Below are positions 43,917 to 55,100 of a stretch of 64,000 bases of DNA, in pieces. The stretch is from contig NC_092679.1 in NCBI RefSeq assembly GCF_964355755.1, forward strand, positions 22,630,432 through 22,694,431, given 5' to 3'. This DNA comes from Antedon mediterranea. Lineage: Eukaryota; Echinodermata; Crinoidea; Comatulida; Antedonidae. The notes under the pieces are model-generated. The model made no database searches, was not told the DNA's origin, and saw only the letters and a list, made by a program, of their open reading frames with translations. Made by a program: the position numbers and the translations under genes. Numbering within the stretch: the first letter of the stretch is position 1; every line of letters starts with the position of its first letter.

Positions 43917-46194
43917 ATAATTTATTGATGGTTTTATTTTGTAGTATTAGTAGAGTATTATTGATCGAACTGATTTTGGGCTTTGTGTGGGCTAATTTTT
44001 ATCATATAATTTTTCCCTCCCATTGCTTCATGAATGTTAATAATGTACTATTATTTGTAAATATTTAACGATTGTTACTTTTATGCACATTTGGCCGTCC
44101 ATACGAACTATTATGCATGATTTAAACAATATTAAACATAAAATATACAAAAATAAAAAAATGTAAAAGTATATAGATGAATTGATGACGTCAAATTTTG
44201 ACAATTGTAGAAATTACGTATGATATATAAAACTATTATTTTCTTTGTTCGATTTGATATAAATGAGTTTTATTATATTTATTTATCAGATGTGTTTATT
44301 ATTCAAAATAAAAATTATAGGTATAGGCCTAATAATGACCTTTAAATGAAAATTAAAATGTATATATAATGAAATAATCTTATTTAAATGATTTATTCCA
44401 CGCATGCGTGGTGTATATTTTATGTGTGAGAGAGATATGTTTTTAACATTATTTGATATTTTTTATGTATGGGCCTAATAATACGTTTATAAACATTTTT
44501 TCAATGCGGGTATTTTAGTGATAGGATTAATTTTTATTTTAAATGTTACACGTTCATGGGGGCTATTTCAAGGCGCCAGCGATTGACAAGACTTCGCCTA
44601 TGCCTCGACTTCCATCTACAGTAATATCAAATCTTAATCTTACGAGAGAAAAAAAGTGATGTGATGTTATAAAAGCAAAATTCTTTTTAAGATAAATCAA
44701 GAATAAAATATTCAAAAGTATTAGTATTTTTTAAAGCATTTTTATTACTATTAGGCCTACCTTAAAGTCACACATGGTCAACACGTTTTGCAGTACAGAT
44801 ATTTACGTCGATACACGTACGGGGACGGGAACATAGTAAAATGTAATACGAAATTGCTCACTTTTGTCTTTTGTCAATCGATCTAACCATGATCTAATCC
44901 ATTTTTTTGCGCGCGTGAACTTTATAGAATGCAAAAAGCATGGTGGAATTGAACATAATACTTCTTGCATATGACTCAAGTAGCCTATCACCCATGTACA
45001 GTCCTCCTCTACAAAAGAAATGCGAAAACTCGACACGTCATAGAATTTTAAGATTGTGAATTTATATTTTTTTGTAGAGTAAGTATTACTCTATACTATA
45101 GGGTATTTTTTGAAAAAAAGTTCTATTGTTAAAACAAGAAATATTTGGTACAAAAAACACCGCTCGACTTTTTGACGTAACAGTTAAAAAAATACATTTT
45201 GTTGCAAAAATACAATTGTGTTTGTCGCCCTCTATTAGGACAAAGCAGACAAGTTTATGAGTCATATCGTGGGCAAATTTGTAAGTAATTTTACATATTT
45301 CGTGATTAATTTTTAGAGTACCCCGATAACATGAATATTTTTTTATCCAATGATCTGTTTATTTTATTCTAATAGGTTTTATCGAGTGCTTTTTTAGAAC
45401 TTTTAAAGTCCTTTGTTACAGTGTATTTTAATCGGAAATCAATACGGAAGCAGTAGCCTTGTCAGGCGCATCCGGTCCCTCTTGATTGGGTGTCAAAGTC
45501 GAATGGTTGAGGCGAGCAAAGAGAGCGAATGCCCTACACTTGCCTACGCCATAGGCCTAGCTTTTAAAGTTATATGATAATACGCATATTTTTATTTTGT
45601 ATAGATCCCAATTTTTCCTGAACAAAAGGAAATGCCAAATCCCCTTTTCTGCTTGAAAAAATAATTTTTTTCTTGTACAGTAGGTACGCTAGATCGAGAG
45701 TAGGAGCCAGTTGGGCCAGGGCCTAGCGCTAGGCCTATATTTAATTAAGGCAGAAGGTAGGCCTAGCCTAGAGAGAGAGAGAGAGAAGGGGCTCTCTGAC
45801 TCTGTCTGTATGCTACTACTACTTCTAGTACTAGGCTAGGCCCATAGGCTATGTTATGGTCTATTCTAGCTAGTAGTAGCCCCGAGACTATTAGTAGGCC
45901 CTTCCCTCTCCCATCCTGTAATGTACTATCAATTGATTTTATTTATCTTTTTTTTCATATTTTTTTGGGAACAATACATCTTCTCTAATACGGTGTGGAC
46001 AGATTGTGGATAGAAAACCCATAGTGCAACAGAAAATAAAAATAAAACTTTTTAAACAACTTCGCCAATATTTGTTTTTTTACTAGGTTGTAGAAAATAA
46101 CATTGTCACCAAACTACAGTACGAAAAGTAGTGCTTCACGTAAACCTAACTTGTGTTTGCGAGAGTTCGCTCACGCATTTTGGTTGTTATATTT
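43917..46194. other. intergenic DNA between the CUB gene and presenilin
   Basis: No exon supported. The first part is presumably CUB gene 3' untranslated sequence. GTCGCCCTCTATT near 45220 resembles an isolated, minus-strand version of the GAGGGCGCC core. 45700-45910 is rich in GGCCTAG words and GA repeats, just upstream of the first presenilin exon. Confidence 0.45.
45700..45910. repeat. GGCCTAG word island upstream of presenilin
   Basis: Dense TAGGCCTA/CCTAG words with a (GA)n tract at about 45770-45790, 290-490 bp before the presenilin ATG. Confidence 0.5.
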
Positions 46195-49100
46195 ATGAGC
46201 GATTCCGAAGATAACTCTACAGAACGAACGCGCCTGATGAGTTCATCAGTAGTTATGAACAACGAAGGGACTGATGGTGTCGTTATACCACCAAGCGGTA
46301 CAAGCGGTACAAGTAGGACCGTCCCATCACCACAGGTAAATTAATTTCATATTTTGGCCATATGGTTTATCGCAAATAGCGTTTGGAATTGGGATCAATA
46401 GCGCAACCACCACTATATAAAATTTTTACTGGTGGCGCTATATTCTCCCAATTCCTTTCCATCATGCATCACTCATGCTATTTACGACGATTGTTTCTTA
46501 TAATAGTTTGGGGGTTTTTTTTAGGGTGGAGTCTCTCTTTTATTATAATTTGGGTCGCCTCAATCTTTCTGGAAATTACAAGTAATGTATGCGACATTTA
46601 TATAGCGCTATTTCATAAAGATCAGAGCGCTGTGGACTTAGATGTTACACCCTTTCAACAACATTATTCTCCCCTAAGGGTCACATCGTGTCATCGGCAG
46701 CCAACTACGGTGCCATTACGTCTGTCCGCGACAGTGTGTGTGTGTGTGAACTAGTACACCGGGGTAACCCCCCACTCGTCTCGAAATATGTACTAGGTTT
46801 TTTAAAGTGCACACGAGCAATATGCATACACTGGACCTACGGTTTATAGTCCTTATCCGAGAAGACTTATTCTACCACCAGAACCATGGAGCGAGTGAGC
46901 CTCGAACCCTTTCCAATGTTATGGCTATGGATTACAGTTCCATTGTCTTAACCGCTCGGCCACTCACAAGTGTTTTGGACTTAAACAAATAAATACTTTT
47001 GTAATTTGTAATAAAAAATGCCTTATAATTAAAATACTACACCGTTAATACCTGTAAAGTAACTGTTCACTGTTACAGTACAGTATTTTTATGTTTTTAT
47101 TATGTTAACAATTCCTTTAATTTAAAGTGTACAGTACTAACTTTTTAATTCCACTTTCTATCAATGATGTACTTTTGTTGTATTGTTTACCATATAGAAA
47201 ATTAATTTAAATGTTGATTTCATTACTGTGCAATCCCTTTAATTTAATTACTGTGCAATCCCTTCAATTTCATTACTGTGCAATCCCTTCAATTTCATTA
47301 CTGTATAGTTCCTTTTATTTCATTACTGTATAGTCCCTTTAATTTCATTACCACACACTGTATGGCGTCCCTGTACATTGTATACTACTGTGTAGCCCCT
47401 TTAATTTCTTTACTGTACAGTCCCTTTAATGCATTAACAAAGCAATCCCTTTAATTTGATTAATACCATGCATTCACTTTCATTCCATTATTGTGAAACC
47501 CCTTTATATTTTCATTACGGTATTATAGTCCCTTTAATTGCATTACTGTGCAGTCCCTTAATACATTAACTAAGCAGTCCCTTTAATTCCATTACTGTGC
47601 AGGCCCTTAATGCATTAACTAAGCAGTCCCTTTAATTTCATCGTTATAGTCCTTTTAATTTCATTACTGTGCAGTCTCTTTAATCTCGTTACTGTGCAGT
47701 CCTTTAATTCTTCCATTACTGTGCAGTCCCTTTAATTCTTCTATTACTGTGTGTAGTCCCTTTAATTCTTCCATTACTGTGCAGCCCCTTTAATTCTTCT
47801 ATAGTATTACTGTGCACAGTCCCTTTAATTTCATTACTGTGCAGTCCCTTTAATTTCATTACTGTGCAGTCCCTTTAATTTCATTACTGTATAGTCCCTT
47901 TAATTTCATTACTTTATAGTCCCTTTAATGTCGTTACTGTGCAGTCCCTTTAATTCTAGTATTACTGTGCAGTTCCTTTAATTCTTCTATAGTATTACTG
48001 TACAGTTACCTTTAATTTCATTACTGTGCAGTCCCTTTAATTTCATTACTGTGCAGTCCCTTTAATTTCATTACTGTGCAGTCCCTTTAATGTCGTTACT
48101 GTGCAGTTCCTTTAATTCTTCTATAGTATTACTGTACAGTTACCTTTAATTTCATCACTGTGCAGTTCCCTTTAATTTTTTATTTTCCAGTTCCCTTTAA
48201 TTTCAGTGTAGTATCTTTTAATTGAATGTCTGTACATTTCTTCATCGTCTGTCCCGTTGAATAGAGTACAGTACCTTTAATTTTAAAGGTCATAGACACA
48301 AACTTTACATAATTATTGATTATTACTCCTGCCGTGTCTTACAATTTCTGTTTTGCATTAATATGTCACATATTAATTTCTCCTCTCTTTTGGAATTTAT
48401 AATAATCTGGCTTCAAGATGTCATTGGCTATTCAAACGTTGGATTGTCTAATTCTATGCAACCAGCTTTTTTTACTCTCACCGTATATCTTTGTCACGCT
48501 TCATTGGTTTCATTTGATAAGAGCACTTTATAATTAGTAATAGTGAATTTGATAGTCTATTAGGCGGTTGACTAGGACACATGTAAGAATGTCCGATGAA
48601 TCTGATTCGGGGGAACATACTGTACTCTTATTGAACCATTCCAATCAAGAAGTACATTTTACGAGTAATGGACACAGTCGGAGGCTGGTAAGTGTGGCAT
48701 ATAATCAGCCATGCAACTGGTTGTCTAGTAGGTCTAGGAATAGTATTAACTACATTCACTTTGAGTGCCTTTTCTGTATAATAAGATACTGGCTTTCCAT
48801 GCTGCCTATTCTATGTACTGTATACATGCTTATTTTTCTGTATAGGCCTGGGAGGGACTTGCATGATTCTCAGGAAATTTGTCTATTCATTTATTTTGTC
48901 CACAATGTATGCTTCAGTACCATTTAGTACTCTATACTTTTACTTAGTATAGTTTAATCATATTCCTCATCCACATTGCTGTTTTTTGGTGTTTTGTCTA
49001 CAATTCTGGTGGATCATAATTTGTATTTATTATTTTATATTTTTATTATTGTACTTGTTGTATTAATTATTATTATGTGATTAGAATTAAAAGGTTATTA

Positions 49101-52100
49101 CATTATCATAGATGAACTATTGTCTTAATTATGGTAATTAGCACTTCCTTTCATTGTTAAACACATTATACAATATCTAATGTGAAACTAAAAATGACAT
49201 ATTATAATACTATCTACAGATAATGTGAAATTGACATGTTAAAGGAATTAACTGTATTAATATAATTATTATAACTATGTACAGTTATTTCCTTTAGAGT
49301 CTATTAAATGCATGCACAGTACCAGCATTTGTTTAAAACTCACTGCCTACCATGGTTAAAAGGCACTAATGGAACACACACAATTTATGAAAAACATATG
49401 ATATATAAATATAATACAACCATTTATCGAAAATATACTTATTGTGATAAAATCATTAACTTTATTATCTTTATGCCTTATTTATTACATAAGCTTAGTG
49501 ATATTAATATATACATTGTTTATTATACCTACTGTAGGCATCTTTTGTGTGAATATATCTCACAGTATATCACTGTAGGATTTGATACCTCAAGTTGGGA
49601 GAACACTGGTAGTGGTAGAAGATTAAAGTTATAATATGATTATTAATGAATGCAATTTTATATTTAATAATTCAATGACATTGCATGTAAAATTAACTTT
49701 CAAATAATCACATTATTTCTAGATACCACATACATTTTTCACACCCGGTCCTGCCTAGGCTCCAGTCCAGGTCCGCGTCAGACAGCGCATACAACATCAG
49801 CTACTTTTCGTTTCCATGATGCACCACACGACTATGTGCACATCGAATAAAAAGATTGTTGCATAGCTGAAAAGAAAACATGTTATTTTCTTTTCACGAG
49901 CATGACCAGTGTGAAAAACGCTATGGTTTTTTTTTCTCATTACAAAATCATTTTACGTTTTAATTTTTAGAGTAATCCAGAAGGCAATGAGGCACCACCA
50001 GCGGCTTCGAATCGTCAAAATCAAGATGAGGAAGAGGATGATGAGATGTTGCTGAAGTACGGTGCCAAACATGTCATCATGCTGTTTGCTCCAGTCTCGC
50101 TGTGCATGTTGGTTGTCGTGGTAACCATTACAACGGTTGAATTTTACTCGGATAGCGGAGGACAATACCTGTAAGTTGGACGCAACACAATGAAACAAGC
50201 GCAAATTCTTACCTTTAAGTTAATTAGGAGTTGACGAATGACAAGCGACAATTTGAATAATCCATCGCTTGTGATTGGTCAAATTACTTGAGTTGCACTC
50301 ATAGTGTGAACCAAGCTCTAGTTACCATCATTGATTTCTTATACTGAAATGAAACACTGTATAAATGTAGATTCTATCCATCTGATACCATGATAAGACA
50401 AACATGTGCGTTCTACCACAGGTGAAAATGACGTCGCTTTTGTTTGCACAGATGTCAACTTCTTATTTGTATGTGGTGTCAATCATTGTTTGTAATCAAT
50501 GTATGTGAAAATAAAATTAACAATTACGTATCCATGTACAGTTTAACATTATAAATGAGGGATGGGACAATTTAAATTTATGATATAATAGAAGCCTTCT
50601 TTGGAATTACGGTTAAATGGACACCCCTGTTAGTATATAATATGAATGTAGGGCATGTTTTAGCATCAAAACCTATTTAAGTGACACACCTATTAAGGGG
50701 ACACTTTTTTGGGTCCTGGAGGTGAAAATTGGTTGAAAATGAAATTTATATTTATACTGGGTAACCTCTTCAGTTAAAGACTGGTCTCCCAGAGGGCCCA
50801 GTTGGTGATCAGTGGCTGTGATGTACTAATACACCGGGGTAACCCCCTACTCGTCTCGAAAGATGTACTAGGTTCTTTAAAGTGCACACGAGCTAGATGT
50901 GTACACTGGACCTACGGTTTATAGTCCTTATCCGAGAAGACTCGTTCTACCACCTGGAGTGAGTGAGCCTCGAACCCCTGCCGATGTTATGGCTACGTAA
51001 TTACGGTTCCACTGTCTTAACCGCTCGGCCACTCACTCACTCGGCCACTCACTACCATACAGTATTTACTGTTAATGGCTACACAATTATATTGAAAATA
51101 CATCATTAATGATTATTTATAATGGTATATAATTAATAGAGTAATTTATTTTTTTTTTCATTTTTTGTAGGGTGTATACTCCTTTCCACGAGGACGAGGG
51201 CGGTGCTGGCACAAAGGCTTGGAACGCGGTGGCCAATGCGTTGATTGTAGTTGGAGTGGTTCTGGTCATGACTGTGTTTCTTGTTGCCCTTTATAAATAC
51301 AGATGTTACAAGGTACAGTAACTCTATTATTGAATTATAAAACATAATTTGTATACTTTCAGTTTTTCATCAGAAATACACCATACTGTAAAGCCTTGTC
51401 TACACTTACATTTATGCTTTAAAAAAATGTGATGTGCCCATATATGGACACTATGATGTCATATCACTACCATATTTAAGCATAGCACTACCATATATGG
51501 GCACATCACAGTTTTTTGACACATAAAGTTTGGTTGGAGAGACACACCTTACCGGTGACAGCGTTTTGTTTTAAATGCTTTTGTCTTTCCTCGGCTTCGT
51601 GTCTTGTATTTCATATATATATATATTTCTATGTTTTTTTTTGGTTTTTTTTGTAATTATTATTTTATTTTTTTTTTATGTTTATTGCCGAAATGAATAA
51701 AATAAAATAAAATAAATAAATAATAAAATAGTGTAGACAAGGCTTACTGTAAGATCAAAACGTAGTAACAATAGGGTTATTTTTGTATTTGATAAGTGTG
51801 TCTCTTGAATAGGTTTGTTCCAAAAGAGTGATTCTACCGTATGATAAATAGGGTTGACATTCCAATATACAAAGCATCAAACTTGTTCATCCAGTAACAG
51901 GTTTTTTTCATTCATTTGCGCTTTTTCTTAATTTTCAATATTTTTTTTTTTTGTATAGCTTAAGATCTGTACTCTGCATAGCACAGATTCTGAAATATGC
52001 ATCATTTATGTAGGTATATGTGGTGTGTGTGAAAATAAATGAATTTGAGACCATATTAAAAATACAATTGTTTTATTTCAGGTGATACATGGATGGTTAA

Positions 52101-55100
52101 TCACTGCTTCACTTTTGTTCCTTTTTCTGTTTTCTTATATTTATTTAACGTAAGTAAAAAAAATAATAAATGCCATTGAAATATACACTAAATGAATACG
52201 TTATTGCAGTAAAAAGTGTAGTTACTGCAGTACCATAATATTGGCATGATGCCTAAGTCAAAGAGATTTTATGGAGACATCAGGTTGTACCAAACAAATG
52301 TGGTTGTTTTTAGGCCTGTTATCTAGTTTTAAATTTTTTAATTTCAGAGAAGTGTTGTTAACATACAACGTGCCCATGGACTATATAACAACAGTGATTA
52401 TCATGTGGAACTTTGGTGTAGCTGGTATGTTTTGTATTCATTGGAAAGGGCCGTTGCTGTTACAGCAGGCTTATCTCATCATCATCTCAGCCCTCATGGC
52501 TCTTGTGTTTATTAAATATTTACCAGAGTGGACGCTGTGGACTATCCTAGCCGCTATTGCAATATATGGTAAGTATATTTTATTTGAACACATCAACTTT
52601 GTTGTCAAACTAGTTTGATTGTGTAGACAGAGCTTAAGTTTATCAATTTTCTTTACAGATCTTGCTGCTGTTCTCTGTCCCAGAGGACCATTGAAGATCC
52701 TAGTAGAAACAGCTCAAGAAAGGGATGAACCTATATTCCCAGCTCTTATTTATTCTTGTAAGTTAAACAAACTACAAATACAAATGAAGGAAAAAACCTG
52801 AATTTTACAAAAGATGCTTATGCTATTTTTTTATTACCTGTTTTGTTTAAGCTGGGTTCACACGCACGCACTAGGGTTAAGCATGCATAGAATGGAGTAA
52901 ACTGGTTAAAATCTTATCCGAGTTACTAATACTTTTATCTTTGTGTTGTTAACTGTGACCCAGGTCCTAGACTAAATAAGACGTGCTCTCATCTCAGGAT
53001 GGTATTCATTAATTTAATTGAGCTTATTTGACAGGTGAATGGCCAATGTATGTTAGTTAGATGACCTCGATTTGTTTACTCCACTGCTGACCTGTTCTAT
53101 TCAATTCACTGATTCGTAAATTATTAAATCTTATTTCTATTGTTAGCTACAATGATCTGGTTGGTCGGAATGGCTGATGTTGACCCAGCCGATAAGAAAA
53201 ATAAGAGTACGGCCAACAGTACAGAAAATATCAACAGTGCTGCAGAAGGTAGGCTTAACTATTTACATTTTTTTATAATTTCTCGTTATCGAGTAGTAGA
53301 TGTGGACTGTAGTGGGATAGGATTCATTTACTAATACTAATAGTAAACCATGTGACCTGTCAGACAGGTCATAGGTCAAGAGTCAGCTATGATTTGAACA
53401 TTAACCATATTTTTGTTCTAATACTTAATTATAAAATATTATTTAAACAACCTTTTACTGTACTGCACACATCCACTGTAGAGACATTTGCCTTATTTTG
53501 ACCAAAAGGCATTAAACACATCAGATAGTCTCATGTTCTAGATAGTGATTTGGCTTTAAATTTATCAAGAAAGATTTTTTGCACACATGGCGTGTCATAC
53601 TTTTAATTGGACTGGAATTAAAGATTATCAAAACTTCCATTGGTGGCGCTACATGAAAAAAAATCTACTGATGATATAAGTTCTGAAAGCAACTGACCTC
53701 TGTATGCACTGAACGCACTGGACTGAACGCAGTGAATGCACTGGACTGAACGCAGTGAATGCACTGGACTGAATGCAGTGAATGCACTGGACTGAACGCA
53801 GTGAATGCACTGGACTGAACGCAGTGAATGCACTGGACTGAACGCAGTGAATGCACTGGACTGAACGCAGTGAATGCACTGGACTGAATGCAGTGAATGC
53901 ACTGGACTGAACGCAGTGAACGCACTGGACTGAACGCAGTGAACGCACTGGACTGAACGCAGTGAACGCACTGGACTGAACGCAGTGAACGCACTGGACT
54001 GAACGCAGTGAACGCACTGGACTGAACGCAGTGAACGCACTGGACTGAACGCAGTGAACGCACTGGACTGAACGCAGTGAACGCACTGGACTGAACGCAG
54101 TGAACGCACTGGACTGAACGCAGTGAACGCACTGGACTGAACGCAGTGAACGCACTGGACTGAACGCAGTGAACGCACTGGACTGAACGCAGTGAACGCA
54201 CTGGACTGAACGCAGTGAACGCACTGGACTGAACGCAGTGAACGCACTGGACTGCTCAAAGAGTATAGTACTTGTCATGTGCTTAGTTCATTTAAACTGC
54301 GCTCCATGGAGGGATCATTATATTATAAATGCTACAGTATTTATTTACTTATGCGTTGCTATGACAATTTCAGTCACTTTCCAAATAATTTTAACATGTT
54401 ACAATCAACTAAAAGATCAAAGTTCATGGAACTTTTTATAAAATTTACTTATCGATCTATTTCTTATGTTGCTTTTCTACTTTCTCCTCAGATAAAGGTA
54501 ATAGTTTTATATTTATTCTGAATGTTTTGTGATGTTTTAAACTGAAGCTCGGCAAAACAATTAATATTTTAAAAAAATAAATGACAAGCTTGCGCACCAT
54601 GCATTATGAAAGTCAGCATAACAAAAAAATCTGTGTCTGAATTACTTCAGCACTGTACACTGAAACGGTACATAGTCATTTTACACTAATACGGCTAAGT
54701 ATTGCCTTTTAAGTTCGAGAGCCGCATAATGTAAAAAATAAATTTCAAAAAATTGCATAGCATATAGAAATGTTGTGCCATTTTTTTTTTAAATTTAATT
54801 TCTTTAGCTTTACTAAAAAATGTTCAGTTTTAATTTAAAAAAATTGCATTTTCGTAAGTTTCAAAATACTGCAATTTTGTATTAGATTTAATATGCTTGC
54901 TGTGTCGTACCTGTTGTATACCTACCTGTTATTTGAACGCTGTGTTTCTAATTTTAACATTAACATTGATAACATAGATAATAATACTTGTAGTTAAAGT
55001 TCTGTGTTCCTTGTTTATTTCTTTTGTTATTTTGTTATTTACACAGCTATGTTTAGGAAATGCATGTCAAATGTAGTATAGTTGATTGACCTTGTCATGA

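Noticed and set aside
53618-54278. Minus-strand open frames of 178-213 codons rich in [11 protein letters not shown]
   Set aside because: They are the 23-bp minisatellite read in three frames; the array sits in a presenilin intron.
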